The notes under the pieces are model-generated. The model was not told the origin of the DNA, did no database searches, and saw only the letters and a list, made by a program, of their open reading frames with translations. Positions 48,322 to 58,738 of a DNA stretch of 64,000 nucleotides are shown piece after piece; the first letter of the stretch is position 1; each line of letters starts with the position of its first letter. Origin of the DNA: LSCE01 sp050485425 (GTDB lineage: Bacteria; Pseudomonadota; Gammaproteobacteria; Nitrococcales; Aquisalimonadaceae). A program made the position numbers and the translations under genes. The DNA lies in contig JBJHBJ010000003.1 in the NCBI GenBank assembly GCA_050485425.1, forward strand, positions 62,001 through 126,000. Direction: 5' to 3'.

Positions 48322-50145
48322 GTGATCGAGAATCTTCGGAACATCGCCATTATCGCCCATGTTGACCATGGCAAGACCACGCTGGTCGACCGTCTGCTCC
48401 AGCAGTCCGGCACGCTGGCCGGCAAGGCCGCCGACGCCGAACGGATCATGGACTCCAACGATCTGGAGAAGGAACGCGGTATCACCATCCTGGCGAAGAA
48501 CACGGCGATCCGCTGGAACGATTACCGGATCAACATCGTCGACACGCCGGGCCACGCCGACTTCGGCGGCGAGGTGGAGCGCGTCATGTCCATGGTCGAC
48601 TCGGTGCTGCTGCTGGTGGACGCCGTCGACGGTCCCATGCCGCAGACCCGCTTCGTGACGCAGAAGGCGCTGGAGGCCGGCCTACGGCCGATCGTGGTGA
48701 TCAACAAGATCGACCGTCCCGGTTCCCGGCCTGACTGGGTGCTGGACCAGACCTTCGACCTGTTCGACCGCCTGGGCGCCACCGACGAACAACTCGATTT
48801 TCCGGTGATCTACGCCTCCGCACTGAACGGCTATGCCGGCGCGGACTCCGGGGTCCGCGAGGGTGACATGACGGCGCTGTTCCAGGCCATCGTGGATCAC
48901 GTGCCGGCACCGGACGTCGATCCCGACGGGCCCTTTCAGCTGCAGGTCAGCTCGCTGGACTACAACAGCTACGTGGGCGTGATCGGCATCGGCCGAATCA
49001 AGCGCGGCCGGGTCAAGCCCAACACACCAGTCGCCCTGATCGACCGCCACGGCAAGACCCGCAGCGGACGCATGCTGCAGGTACTGGGCTTTCTCGGGCT
49101 TGAGCGCATCGACGTGCCCCAGGCGCAGGCCGGGGACATCATCGCGTTTACCGGCATCGACGGGCTGAACATCTCCGACACGCTGTGCGACCCCTCCCGC
49201 GTCGAGGCACTGCCGCCCCTTACGGTGGACCAACCCACGGTGAGCATGACCTTCCAGGTCAACACCTCGCCGTTCGCCGGCCGCGAAGGCAAATACGTTA
49301 CCTCCCGGCAGATCCGCGAGCGCCTGGAGCGCGAGCTGGTGCACAACGTCGCGCTACAGGTCGAGGAAACCGATGATCCGGACAGGTTCCGCGTCTCCGG
49401 CCGGGGCGAGCTGCACCTGTCGGTGCTGATTGAGAACATGCGCCGTGAAGGCTACGAACTGGGCGTGTCCCGGCCGGAAGTGATCATCCGCACTGTGGAC
49501 GGCGTCAAGCAGGAACCGTTCGAGCAGCTCACCGTCGACGTGGAGGAGGTTCACCAGGGCGCCGTGATGGAAAAGCTGGGCGTACGCGGCGCAGAGATGA
49601 CCAATCTCTCCCCGGATGGCAAGGGCCGCGTACGGCTGGACTTCATCATTCCCTCGCGCGGCCTGATCGGCTTCCGCACCGAATTCCTGACCGCGACCTC
49701 CGGTACCGGCCTGCTGTTCCACGTGTTCGATCACTACGGGCCGATGAAGAACGGCCAGTACGGTCAGCGCATCAACGGCGTGCTGGTGGCCAACGGGCCG
49801 GGCAAAGCGCTCGCCTATGCCCTGTTCAACCTGCAGGAACGCGGCCGCCTGTTCATCGGTCACGGCGACGAAGTCTATGAGGGCATGATCATCGGCATCC
49901 ACTCCAGGGACAACGACCTGGTGGTGAACCCGCTGAAGGCCAAGCAGTTGACCAACATCCGCGCTGCCGGCAGCGACGAGAACCTGTTGCTGACACCGCC
50001 CATCCGCATGACGCTGGAGCAGGCGCTGGAATTCATCGACGACGACGAACTGGTGGAAGTGACCCCCGAGGCCATCCGCCTGCGCAAGAAACAGCTCAAG
50101 GAACACGAGCGCAAGCGTACCAGCCGCAGCAAGGAAATGGCCTGA
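48322..50145 (+). CDS. typA: Translational GTPase TypA/BipA
   Basis: BipA is a ribosome-binding GTPase of the EF-G class needed for 50S assembly at low temperature and for stress adaptation. The 607-residue product, the same length as E. coli BipA, has the G1 motif AHVDHGKTT (near 12), G3 DTPGHADF (near 74), G4 NKID (near 128), and the characteristic C-terminal domain (IPSRGLIGFRTEFLTATSGT). The GTG at 48322 gives VIENLRNIAIIAHVDHGKTT. It is divergent from sixA and convergent with ygjP. Confidence 0.97.
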   Translation: MIENLRNIAIIAHVDHGKTTLVDRLLQQSGTLAGKAADAERIMDSNDLEKERGITILAKNTAIRWNDYRINIVDTPGHADFGGEVERVMSMVDSVLLLVDAVDGPMPQTRFVTQKALEAGLRPIVVINKIDRPGSRPDWVLDQTFDLFDRLGATDEQLDFPVIYASALNGYAGADSGVREGDMTALFQAIVDHVPAPDVDPDGPFQLQVSSLDYNSYVGVIGIGRIKRGRVKPNTPVALIDRHGKTRSGRMLQVLGFLGLERIDVPQAQAGDIIAFTGIDGLNISDTLCDPSRVEALPPLTVDQPTVSMTFQVNTSPFAGREGKYVTSRQIRERLERELVHNVALQVEETDDPDRFRVSGRGELHLSVLIENMRREGYELGVSRPEVIIRTVDGVKQEPFEQLTVDVEEVHQGAVMEKLGVRGAEMTNLSPDGKGRVRLDFIIPSRGLIGFRTEFLTATSGTGLLFHVFDHYGPMKNGQYGQRINGVLVANGPGKALAYALFNLQERGRLFIGHGDEVYEGMIIGIHSRDNDLVVNPLKAKQLTNIRAAGSDENLLLTPPIRMTLEQALEFIDDDELVEVTPEAIRLRKKQLKEHERKRTSRSKEMA

Positions 50146-50159
50146 CGGGATCCGGCCGA

Positions 50160-50888
50160 TCAGTCCCCGGTGATTCCCCATCGGGCCTGGTGGTCGTTCA
50201 GCAAGGCCTTGCGCCGCCGCCAGTCCGGCAGAATGTCGTCCATGAGCCGGTGAAATGCCGGGCCGTGATTGAATTCCCGCAGATGGCAGAGTTCGTGGGC
50301 GATCACGTAGTCCACGCAGGGTAGCGGCGCCCTGATCAGCCAGAGGTTGAGGTTCAGTCGACCCCGGCTGGAGCAACTACCCCATTGCGAGCGCATGGCA
50401 CGCACGGTCAGCGGCGGCGCGTCCACCCCAGCGCCCGGCAATTGCGGCAAAAGCAGCGCGATTCGTTCCTGGTAGCGGGCCCGCGCGTGGTTTCGCAGCC
50501 AGGCGAGATACACCCGCTTCACCGCAGCGGCATCCCCGGGCGTCCGCACGCGAATCCGCAGGGCGCCGCCGCGGCCGAGCACCGCGCCCTGCGGCTGCCC
50601 TCGCTCCACATGCAGCGGCACCAGTTCCCCCAGCAAAGGGTGCCGGGCACCGTCGGCGAACGGCGGGCGATCCGGCAATGCCGGTGCACGCTCCAGTGCC
50701 TGTTCCAGCCACCCACTTCGCTGAATGATGAACCCCTCGATGACATCCATCGCCGTGCCGTAGGGCGCACGCGCCTCGATACGCCCCCCGGGGAACACGT
50801 ACAGCCCCAGCGTACGGCGCCGGGTATAGCGCACGGTGTAGCCGTGTTCGCCAGTGCTCAGCCGCAGCCTGCGTTGTCGTTCGCGCAT
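50160..50888 (-). CDS. YgjP-like zinc metallopeptidase (DUF45/M48-like)
   Basis: This 242-residue cytoplasmic protein has the zinc-binding motif HELCHLREFNH (near 195-205) with the third-ligand histidine spacing of the YgjP/WLM family, preceded by SQWGSCSSRGRLNLNLWLI, its most conserved block. Its substrate is unknown; relatives have been linked to nucleotide or SUMO-like peptidase roles. GAAGG lies before the ATG. It follows tamB by 20 bases, so it is the last gene of the srkA-tamA-tamB transcript. Confidence 0.87.
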   Translation of the reverse strand: MRERQRRLRLSTGEHGYTVRYTRRRTLGLYVFPGGRIEARAPYGTAMDVIEGFIIQRSGWLEQALERAPALPDRPPFADGARHPLLGELVPLHVERGQPQGAVLGRGGALRIRVRTPGDAAAVKRVYLAWLRNHARARYQERIALLLPQLPGAGVDAPPLTVRAMRSQWGSCSSRGRLNLNLWLIRAPLPCVDYVIAHELCHLREFNHGPAFHRLMDDILPDWRRRKALLNDHQARWGITGD

Positions 50889-50908
50889 TGCAACCTTCTT
50901 TCCGAGAG

Positions 50909-53900
50909 TCAGAACTCGAAGCTGTACAAGATGTCCAGTGCGCTCTCCAGCCCTGCCACCGCCTGGAGGAACAGGTTGGTGGCCAGGCGATAGCGCAGCG
51001 TGATCTCGTTGGTGGGCTGGAAAACGCCCACGCCGTAACTGACGAACAGATTCGGCCCCAGGTAGCCGCTGACCACGAACTGGGTATCCTCGCCCTCGCC
51101 CGCGGTATCGATCTGGAAATCCTCGACTCCGAGGTCTTCCGCCACCGAGGTGACGAAGCCACCACCGCCGGCGATGCCCAGCGACAGCGCCGCACGCGCC
51201 ATGATGTTGGCGCCGTCCGGCCCGCTCTCGCCGACCGGCCTGCCCAGAACGATGTAGGAAAGGATGTCATCCTCGGCCATCGCCGGTTCCGAGAACAGGC
51301 TCACCCGGGGCTCCTCGGGCCTCCCTTCCAGTCGCAGGCCCGCAATGACGGTGCGCTGCTCGCCGGTCCGCTCGGTCCGGTTGATAGTGCGGATGGCCTC
51401 GACGTAGATCTCCGGTGCATCGATCGGCCCGGCGAACAGGAACTGGCCCTGGCGAATGGTCAGCCGTTGACCATAGGCGCGGTAACGCCCGTCCTCGATA
51501 CGAATCTCACCGTTGCCCTGCAACACGCCGCCGTCTTCCTGGCGAACCCGCAACGACCCTTCCAGACGGGAGGTAAAGCCGTAGCCGCTCAGGTGCACGC
51601 GGTTGCCCAGCACCACCTCCACGTCGGTGGAAACGACCCACCCTTCCGGTGTGGGAATATCGTCGGGGGATAGTAGTTCGTCCGTGTCCTCCTCCTCATC
51701 GTCAACGATGACCACATCACGAGAGACGCGGACCGCTCCTTCGGGGAGTTGCTGGATGGTGATCTCCCCTTCGGGCACTCGCAGCGTACCTGTAAGACGG
51801 ACCTCCCGCGGCTCGACCTGCAAGCGCAGATCCGGGCTGACCCGCAACCGCACCATGTCCTCATAGGCGACATCCAGGCGGCTTCCGGTCAGACCCAGGG
51901 CCAGTTGCCAGCTTTCCCCGGACCAGTCGGCCTCGCCACCGAGTTCGGCCTCGCCTGCACCGCTCCGGAACCCCCCGCTCAGCGTCGCCCGGCTGCCGGC
52001 CACATCCACCGTCAGGTTGATATCGGAGATGGTTACCGGCACGGCCACGGTCTCCACCAGTCCGGACTGCAAGCTCACCTGGCCGTTGATGTCCGGATCG
52101 GCGACGGTTCCCGCCAGTTGCGCCTCCGCTGCCAGCTCGCCTTGCAGGTCACGGATTTCCGGGAAGAACGGTCCCAGCAGGGACAATCGGATGCCGGAGA
52201 TGCGCACCGCACCGTCCAGTGCGCCCAGCTGACCGTCCGACTCAACGACAACGGTTGCGTCCACATCAGCCTGGCCCAGATCGCTGGAGACCAGATCCAG
52301 TCCGACATCCAGCAGCTCGTCCTGCAGCCGCAGGCGCAGCGCCAGCGTCTCGTAGTCCAGCGTGAGGACTTCCTCACGGTCATCCGGGTCCAGCAGCAGT
52401 ACGCTACCGTCATCCACGCTCAGGCCCAGGCTCACCGTGGGCAACGGCGTGTTCCCCCACTCCGCGGCCACGTCGGCAAGGATGCTCCCCTGCAACCGGA
52501 TATCATCCGGCAGCCAGGGGTGCAGCCAATCCAGCCGGTAGCCGCGCAGGCTCAGCGCTGCGCTGCCGGACGCCCCAGCGACGATGTCCTCCTCGGCGCA
52601 CAGTCTGGCGGTTTCGTAGTGCCAGCAGTGCGCCCCCAGCCGGACTTCCAGCGGATCGGGGCTGTAGCGCACGGGCATGGGGTCATCCAGCATCCACCCC
52701 ATGCCTGCACCTTCCATCTCGGCACGGGAGAGTTCGCCGTCCCAACCGAAGTCCTCCCCGAGGCTGCCGCGAACGGCCAGGGTGGCTTCCACCGGCGCCT
52801 CACGCAGTTCCAGCTCCAGTGTGTGAGCCTGTCGTGTACCCCGCAGACCCGCCTCAAGGCTGCCCACCTCCAGATCGCCCTCGCCTGCACGGAACCCGCT
52901 CAGGCTCAGCTCCACCCGGCTGTCGGCTTCGCCCAGCCGGCGCACGTCCGCATCCAGGGAAAAGACTTCCAGGGTACCCGCCGGGAGATAACGCAGTTCA
53001 CGGCCCTCCATGCTCAAACGGACGTCCGGCGTCTCCATCGGCCCCTGAACCCGGAACGTTCCCTCGATGCTGCCCCCGGCATCCGGCAGGTAATCCGCCA
53101 ACTCCGCGACCGAGAGATCGCCACGCAGGTCCAGCCGATCAGCAACCGTTCCCGACACCTGCATGCGGCTGCTGCCCGACTCCAGCACCACATCCTGCAA
53201 CAGCCACCCCCGCTCCGGCCGGTGGCCGATGCGGCCGTTGAGGTCCAGGATCTCGTCGCGGACGGCCGCGCGCAGCCGGTCCACCGCAAGATCCAGCGTC
53301 AGCTCGTCGCCATCCACGACACCGCTGGTGGATAAGCGGCCATCCAGCCGATGCGGTGCTTCAGGGTGCAGGCTGCTGGCATTGATACCGTCGATGGCGA
53401 GCCGGGCATCCCAACGGATGACGCCATCCCAGGAGACCCGGCCGCTGCTCTCTACCCGGCCTTCCAGGGCCTCGATCAGCAACTGGTCCAGTTCGGCAGA
53501 AGCGTAGTCGGCATTCCCCGTTGCCCGAATGCGACCGTCGGGAATGTCCCGTCCGTCCAGCAGTACCGCCAGTTCGAAGCGGTAGTCATGCAGGTCGCCC
53601 TGGAAGCGGAGGCTGCCCTCCGGTGAGCGGTAATGCTGCTCGCCAATCAGCGGCCATCCGGCGCCGCGCCAGTCCACCTGCAGCGCCGCCGGCAGGCTCG
53701 GATCCAGCGGGGAGAGCCGACCCTCCGCGGTCAGCGTGGCGGGACCTTCCAGTCGAAAGCGAAGTTCGGCGTCGGCAATGGAGTTCCAGGCCTGGAGTTC
53801 CATCGCGACAGTGCCGACGTCCGGGATATCGCGCAGTTCAGTCGTCACATCCATATCAAGCGGGTAATCGCCGCTCAGCGTGATGCTGCCGTTTGCACGC

Positions 53901-54754
53901 AGCCGGAGTTGATCATGCTCCAGTTCCAGGTAATGCAGCCTCACCCGATCGCCCCCGGCTTCCGCAGCCACCGCCAGCCGATGCACCACTTCCTCCCGTT
54001 CAGGGAGCATCACGCGTGCATCCCGGAGCAGAAACTCCCGCACCGCAACGTTCAGTGGCAGATCCACGTCCGGCAACTGAATCCGCTCGCGGTTATCCGG
54101 GTTCAGCAGCTCTGCAATGTTTGGGGTCCCTTCGCCCGTCGGCGGCGCTGCTGGGGTCTCTTCAGCGGCAGGAAGCTGCGGCTCCGCGACCAGTCCAGCC
54201 CAGCTCACCCTGTCCAGTACCAGGCTTGAACCGGCAAAGCTGCCTCCGGCGGAAAGCGAGGCCCAGCGGATACGGTGGCCATCGACACGGAGTTGCACAT
54301 CGTCGGCCCGGACGTCCGGGAAGAGAACCGTAACCGGCAGATCAATTTCCGGCGGATCCGGATCTTCGTCCAGAGGAAGCCGCTCGGTATCGATCGAGAT
54401 CCTGGCTCCCTCCGTCGCCACCTCCTGCAGGCAGACCCGCAGGGCATGCAGGCAAAGCAGATTCCAGCGGAGCGTGGCGCGGTCCAGCACCACATCGATT
54501 CCCTCGTCCCGCCAGCTTACGTCGCTGACGTCCAGTCCGCTCCACAGATTGCCGCCGGTGATCTCCAGTTGCAGACGCGGCTCCTCGTCCATGGCCCGCT
54601 GGGCCAGCCAGTCGGCGCCGCTGGTGGTGAACAGCAACCAGCCCAGCACCACCAGCAGGGTAATCGCCAGGACATAGGTCAGACGCAGGGTCTTGCTGAC
54701 GAAAAGCACCACCGTCAACCAGAGCAGCCGCAACGCACGCAACAGCCGCTTCAT
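50909..54754 (-). CDS. tamB: Translocation and assembly module subunit TamB
   Basis: TamB is an inner-membrane-anchored periplasmic protein that bridges to TamA and takes part in outer-membrane protein assembly and phospholipid transport. The 1281-residue product has one N-terminal membrane anchor (about 22-45), a very long β-rich taco-like body with hydrophobic groove repeats, and the conserved C-terminal domain ending LESALDILYSFEF. It overlaps the tamA stop by four bases (ATGA), so the pair is coupled. Confidence 0.95.
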   Translation of the reverse strand: MKRLLRALRLLWLTVVLFVSKTLRLTYVLAITLLVVLGWLLFTTSGADWLAQRAMDEEPRLQLEITGGNLWSGLDVSDVSWRDEGIDVVLDRATLRWNLLCLHALRVCLQEVATEGARISIDTERLPLDEDPDPPEIDLPVTVLFPDVRADDVQLRVDGHRIRWASLSAGGSFAGSSLVLDRVSWAGLVAEPQLPAAEETPAAPPTGEGTPNIAELLNPDNRERIQLPDVDLPLNVAVREFLLRDARVMLPEREEVVHRLAVAAEAGGDRVRLHYLELEHDQLRLRANGSITLSGDYPLDMDVTTELRDIPDVGTVAMELQAWNSIADAELRFRLEGPATLTAEGRLSPLDPSLPAALQVDWRGAGWPLIGEQHYRSPEGSLRFQGDLHDYRFELAVLLDGRDIPDGRIRATGNADYASAELDQLLIEALEGRVESSGRVSWDGVIRWDARLAIDGINASSLHPEAPHRLDGRLSTSGVVDGDELTLDLAVDRLRAAVRDEILDLNGRIGHRPERGWLLQDVVLESGSSRMQVSGTVADRLDLRGDLSVAELADYLPDAGGSIEGTFRVQGPMETPDVRLSMEGRELRYLPAGTLEVFSLDADVRRLGEADSRVELSLSGFRAGEGDLEVGSLEAGLRGTRQAHTLELELREAPVEATLAVRGSLGEDFGWDGELSRAEMEGAGMGWMLDDPMPVRYSPDPLEVRLGAHCWHYETARLCAEEDIVAGASGSAALSLRGYRLDWLHPWLPDDIRLQGSILADVAAEWGNTPLPTVSLGLSVDDGSVLLLDPDDREEVLTLDYETLALRLRLQDELLDVGLDLVSSDLGQADVDATVVVESDGQLGALDGAVRISGIRLSLLGPFFPEIRDLQGELAAEAQLAGTVADPDINGQVSLQSGLVETVAVPVTISDINLTVDVAGSRATLSGGFRSGAGEAELGGEADWSGESWQLALGLTGSRLDVAYEDMVRLRVSPDLRLQVEPREVRLTGTLRVPEGEITIQQLPEGAVRVSRDVVIVDDEEEDTDELLSPDDIPTPEGWVVSTDVEVVLGNRVHLSGYGFTSRLEGSLRVRQEDGGVLQGNGEIRIEDGRYRAYGQRLTIRQGQFLFAGPIDAPEIYVEAIRTINRTERTGEQRTVIAGLRLEGRPEEPRVSLFSEPAMAEDDILSYIVLGRPVGESGPDGANIMARAALSLGIAGGGGFVTSVAEDLGVEDFQIDTAGEGEDTQFVVSGYLGPNLFVSYGVGVFQPTNEITLRYRLATNLFLQAVAGLESALDILYSFEF

Positions 54755-56514
54755 ATCTCCGGCCCCATGGAGAAGTGAATGCGGAACGGGGTATCCCGTT
54801 CACTGATACCCCAGGCGAAATCCAGCCGGATCGGACCCACCGGGGAGATCCAGCGCACGCCGAAACCGGCGCCCTCCTTCAGCGGATCTCCCCAGTCATC
54901 GAAGGCGTTGCCGACGTCATAGAATGTCGCCAGGCGCCAGCTCGGGGTGAGTTGGTAGCCGTACTCGACACTACCCACCAGCAGATAGCGGCCGAGCACC
55001 AGATCACCGTCTTCGTTCCTCGGCCCCAGAGACTGGTAGGCATAACCGCGCACGCTCTGGTCGCCGCCGGTGGCGAAACGCAGGGATACCGGCGTTGCGT
55101 CGAAATCCTCGGTGAACAGTGCCCCCGCCTCGGCCCGGACCAGCCCCCGGTGCCGGCCCCAAGTGCGCAGCCAGCGGCTGCCCAGGCGCACGCGACTGAG
55201 CTGGATATCCGAGCCGAGCTCCGGGTGGGTTGCCTCCACGGTCAGGCTCTGCCGGTCCCCCCATGTGGGATCGAGGCCGCCGCGCGAGCGGGTGCGGGCA
55301 ATGGTCGTGCCCGGCAGGGTCAGCGTCGTGTTCGCGCGTATGCCACCGACTTCGAAGTCCTCACGCTCCCAACGCAGGAACAGCGTTTGCTGCCAGACGC
55401 TGGTCAACATGCGCTGGCGCTGGATACCGGCTGTGAATTTCTCGCTGTCGGTCTCGTCCAGGCTTTCGCGCTGCCAGCCGCCCAGGAATTGCAGCTGATG
55501 CTCCAGCGGCGGATCCAGCGGCATGCTGTAGAGCGCACTGAGGCTCTGCCGGACCTCGGATATTTCGGTTTCCGTGCGCAGCGAATGCCCATCCGGATTG
55601 ACATACGGCTTCCGCCAGCTCAGGCGGAGCCTGGGTCCGACATCGGTGGCATATCCCAGGCCCACACCCATCCTGTTCGGCCGGGACACGCGCACATCCG
55701 CATCCACCGGAATGACCAGATCCTCCCCGGCCTGGTCCTGCAACGGACGCACCCGCACGGAATCGAAGTAGTCACTGTTCAGCAGGTTGCGGTTCAGGCG
55801 TGCCACCTGTTCGGAACTGTAGGGATCACCCGGGGAGAACGGAACCAGCCGATCAAGCAGATCCTGGGATAACGGGGTTTCCGGGAAGCTCACCTCGCCA
55901 AAACGGTAGCGGGAACCACTCACGTAATGCAGCACGATATCCGCCTCCCGGCTCTGCCGGTGCACGCTGATACGGCTGGTCTGAAAGTGGCCGTCGAAAT
56001 AGCCCCGGGTCAGCGCCGTGCTTTCGATGGCGCGTTTGGACGATTCGTACCGGCCATGATGAAGACGATCGCCCTCGGCCAGCGGCAGCCGCTGCAGCAG
56101 TGACACAAAGGCACTGTCCCGCTCGGCATCGCCTTCCACGCGGACATCCAGCCGCCGGATGCGGGTGGGTTCGCCCGGATCCACCACGATGCGCAATCGC
56201 GGCGTGTCGTTATCCCTTTCCGTACTGACATTGATCGTGGCGTGATAGTGCCCGAGCGCCTCGAGCGCTTCACGGGTATTGTTCCTGGCACGGTCGGCGA
56301 AACGCCGCAACACCCGCATGTCATCCGATGGCGGCGTGCCCACATAGTTACGGATGTTGTCGTGAAGTTCCCCGGTGACCCCCTCGATGATCACCACCAC
56401 CTCGGCCGCCAGCGCCGACGGCAGCAGCAACAGCGCGGCAGCCAGGACGGAGGCTGCGGCACGGCCGAACGGCAGGCGGAAGCGTCGCGGGTTTTCGAGG
56501 AAATCGTTCGCCAT
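54751..56514 (-). CDS. tamA: Translocation and assembly module subunit TamA
   Basis: TamA is an outer-membrane β-barrel of the Omp85 family. The 587-residue product has an N-terminal signal sequence (ASVLAAALLLLPSALA), three POTRA domains (about 38-270) and a 16-stranded barrel with the Omp85 motif FATGGDQSVRGYAYQSLGP (near 478) and the terminal VGPIRLDFAWGISE. I chose ATG 56514, which overlaps the srkA stop (TGATG); a TTG one codon earlier is also in frame. Coupling with srkA upstream is unusual. Confidence 0.95.
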   Translation of the reverse strand: MANDFLENPRRFRLPFGRAAASVLAAALLLLPSALAAEVVVIIEGVTGELHDNIRNYVGTPPSDDMRVLRRFADRARNNTREALEALGHYHATINVSTERDNDTPRLRIVVDPGEPTRIRRLDVRVEGDAERDSAFVSLLQRLPLAEGDRLHHGRYESSKRAIESTALTRGYFDGHFQTSRISVHRQSREADIVLHYVSGSRYRFGEVSFPETPLSQDLLDRLVPFSPGDPYSSEQVARLNRNLLNSDYFDSVRVRPLQDQAGEDLVIPVDADVRVSRPNRMGVGLGYATDVGPRLRLSWRKPYVNPDGHSLRTETEISEVRQSLSALYSMPLDPPLEHQLQFLGGWQRESLDETDSEKFTAGIQRQRMLTSVWQQTLFLRWEREDFEVGGIRANTTLTLPGTTIARTRSRGGLDPTWGDRQSLTVEATHPELGSDIQLSRVRLGSRWLRTWGRHRGLVRAEAGALFTEDFDATPVSLRFATGGDQSVRGYAYQSLGPRNEDGDLVLGRYLLVGSVEYGYQLTPSWRLATFYDVGNAFDDWGDPLKEGAGFGVRWISPVGPIRLDFAWGISERDTPFRIHFSMGPEI

Positions 56515-57512
56515 CAAACGGTCAACGGGGGTTCGTCCAGCAAGGCCGTCTGTTCCCGCAATGACAGTATGTGCTGTTCCCAGTAACGCGTCTCGCCGAA
56601 CCAGGGGAATGCCAGGGGGAACGCCGGGTCTTCCCAGCGACGTGCCAGCCAGGCCGCATGGTGCAGTATTCGCAGTGTGCGCAGGGCCTCCAGCAGATGT
56701 AGCTGGCGGGGATCGAACTCGAAGAAGTCTTCGTAACCCTCCAGTATGTCGGACATTTGCTCGGTCATTTCCGCGCGGTCTCCGGACAGAAGCATCCAGA
56801 GATCCTGTATGGGTGGGCCATTCACGGCGTCATCAAGGTCGACGAAATGCGGACCGGCATCCGTCCACAGGATATTTCCGGGGTGGCAGTCCCCGTGCAG
56901 GCGGATGGATGCCACGTTGCCGGCCCGATCCCAGGCGCGATGCACCCCCTCGAGCACATACCGCGTGGTGGACTCGTAGGCGTCGCGCAGGCTCTCCGGC
57001 ACCAGGCCTTGCCGCCGTATCTCCTCGACCGCCTCGACACCGAACCGCCCGATGGTGAGCGTTGCCCGTTCCCGGAACGGTACCACCTGTCCGACGGCAT
57101 GGATGCGCCCGATAAAGCGTCCGAGCCAGACCCGATGCTCCGGGTTGTCCAGCTCAGGCCCTCGCCCCCCGCGCCGCGGGTAGATGGCAAAGCGAAAGCC
57201 CTGGAAATGGTGCAGCGTCCTCCCGCCGACGTCCAGCGGGGCGACCACGGGAATCTCGGCGTCGGCCAGTTCCAGCGAGAATGCGTGGTCCTCCAGAATG
57301 GCCGCATCGGTCCAGCGATTCGGACGGTAGAATTTCACAACCACCGGCGTGGCGTCCTCCACCCCCACCTGGTAGACCCGATTCTCGTAGCTGTTCAACG
57401 GCAGCAGCCTGCCGTCACAGGGAAAGCCCAGGTGCTCGACCGCATCCAGTACGGTATCGGGCCCGAGGCTGTAGTAAGGCGCTACTGAAGATATCTGTCC
57501 GGTTTCGTTCAT
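56514..57512 (-). CDS. srkA: Stress response kinase A (YihE family)
   Basis: SrkA is a Ser/Thr protein kinase of the choline-kinase-like fold that counteracts MazF-mediated and Cpx-related stress death in E. coli. The 332-residue product has SYENRVYQVGVED (near 41) as nucleotide loop, VVVKFYRPNRW (near 57) with the ATP-binding lysine, the catalytic IRLHGDCHPGNILW (near 203), and the metal-binding VDLDDAVNGPPIQDLWMLLS. It is coupled to tamA by a TGATG overlap. In E. coli it is instead followed by dsbA. Confidence 0.93.
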   Translation of the reverse strand: MNETGQISSVAPYYSLGPDTVLDAVEHLGFPCDGRLLPLNSYENRVYQVGVEDATPVVVKFYRPNRWTDAAILEDHAFSLELADAEIPVVAPLDVGGRTLHHFQGFRFAIYPRRGGRGPELDNPEHRVWLGRFIGRIHAVGQVVPFRERATLTIGRFGVEAVEEIRRQGLVPESLRDAYESTTRYVLEGVHRAWDRAGNVASIRLHGDCHPGNILWTDAGPHFVDLDDAVNGPPIQDLWMLLSGDRAEMTEQMSDILEGYEDFFEFDPRQLHLLEALRTLRILHHAAWLARRWEDPAFPLAFPWFGETRYWEQHILSLREQTALLDEPPLTV

Positions 57513-57657
57513 TACTCGTTCTTTCCGGGGGACTCAGCCACCGGCAGGCCGCGAGGTTGGTCCATGGCGGGAGCACACGGGCCGGCCGCCGGATCGCAGA
57601 TGCACAATGCAGGGTTGGAGTGCGCAAAGCCGGCGGGGTTCCTGCCGCGGGCGCCGT

Positions 57658-58695
57658 TCACGCCTTCCAGTCCAGCAGGCCCAGGGCCGCCCGCCGTGCC
57701 AGCTCCCAGCGCTGATCCTGCTGCAGATCCCGGAGCGCGGGTCCGGCCGGTCCTCGTAACGCGAGCAGCCTGGCGGACAGGGCGTCATCCACGGGCCACT
57801 CCCGTACCGCCTCCAGCACCGCAGGCAACGCCTCGAGATCATTACAGACCATGATCATGTCATTCCCGGCTTCCAGCGCAGCGACCGCGCGGGCCGGCAG
57901 GCCGCCCAGCGCTGCGGCACCCTCCATGCCCAGGTCGTCGCAGAAGACTGCGCCCTGGAAATCGAATTCGCGCCGCAGCAGTCCGTTGATCCAGCGGTTG
58001 GAGAAACTGGCCGGCTGGTTGTCCAGGTCGGGATAGGCGACATGCGCCATCATGACGCCGGCCAGCCGCCGCATCCGCGTCAATTCCTCGAACGGCACCA
58101 GATCCTCGGTATGCAGGGCGAGAATGGGACGCGTGTCCACCGGTAGATCCAGATGCGAATCCGCCTCTACGCCACCATGCCCCGGAAAATGTTTGCCGAC
58201 GGCCCGCAGGCCGCCCTGTTCCATTCCCTTGATATAGGCATCGGCCAGTTTCACGACCACGGACGGGTCGGCATGAAAGGCGCGATCGCCGATGACACCG
58301 CTAAGCCCCCGGTCAAGGTCCAGCACCGGTGCGAAACTGATGTCCACGCCGCAGCTCCGTACTTCAGCGGCCATCAGCCAGCCCATGCTCTGGGCCAGCT
58401 CCAGGGCCCGGGACGAATCCCGGTCGTATACGCGGCCCAGAACCGCCAACGGCGGCAGACTGGTGAACCCTTCCCGGAAACGCTGGACGCGGCCCCCTTC
58501 CTGATCCACCGCAACCAGCAGTGCGGGATCGCGCAAGGCATGAATTTCGTCGACCAGCGCCCGCAGTTGTCCGGGCTCGGCATAGTTGCGCGCGAACAGA
58601 ATGACGCCGCCCACCTGTGGCTGCTTCAGCCATTCACGCTCCTCGGCGGAAAGCTCGGTGGACGCCAAGCCGATCATCAACGGCCCCAGACTCAT
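57658..58695 (-). CDS. nagZ: β-N-acetylhexosaminidase NagZ
   Basis: NagZ is a cytoplasmic glycoside hydrolase of family 3 that removes GlcNAc from anhydromuropeptides in cell wall recycling, thereby producing the AmpR inducers. The 345-residue product has the signature GKHFPGHGGVEADSHLDLPV (near 166-185) with the catalytic loop histidine and aspartate, and FCDDLGMEGAA (near 250) with the nucleophile Asp. It follows the L,D-transpeptidase gene by 43 bases. Confidence 0.95.
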   Translation of the reverse strand: MSLGPLMIGLASTELSAEEREWLKQPQVGGVILFARNYAEPGQLRALVDEIHALRDPALLVAVDQEGGRVQRFREGFTSLPPLAVLGRVYDRDSSRALELAQSMGWLMAAEVRSCGVDISFAPVLDLDRGLSGVIGDRAFHADPSVVVKLADAYIKGMEQGGLRAVGKHFPGHGGVEADSHLDLPVDTRPILALHTEDLVPFEELTRMRRLAGVMMAHVAYPDLDNQPASFSNRWINGLLRREFDFQGAVFCDDLGMEGAAALGGLPARAVAALEAGNDMIMVCNDLEALPAVLEAVREWPVDDALSARLLALRGPAGPALRDLQQDQRWELARRAALGLLDWKA

Positions 58696-58738
58696 CTTGC
58701 CCCCTGTGGTTAGTCGCGGCAGTGTACGGTGAATGTCT

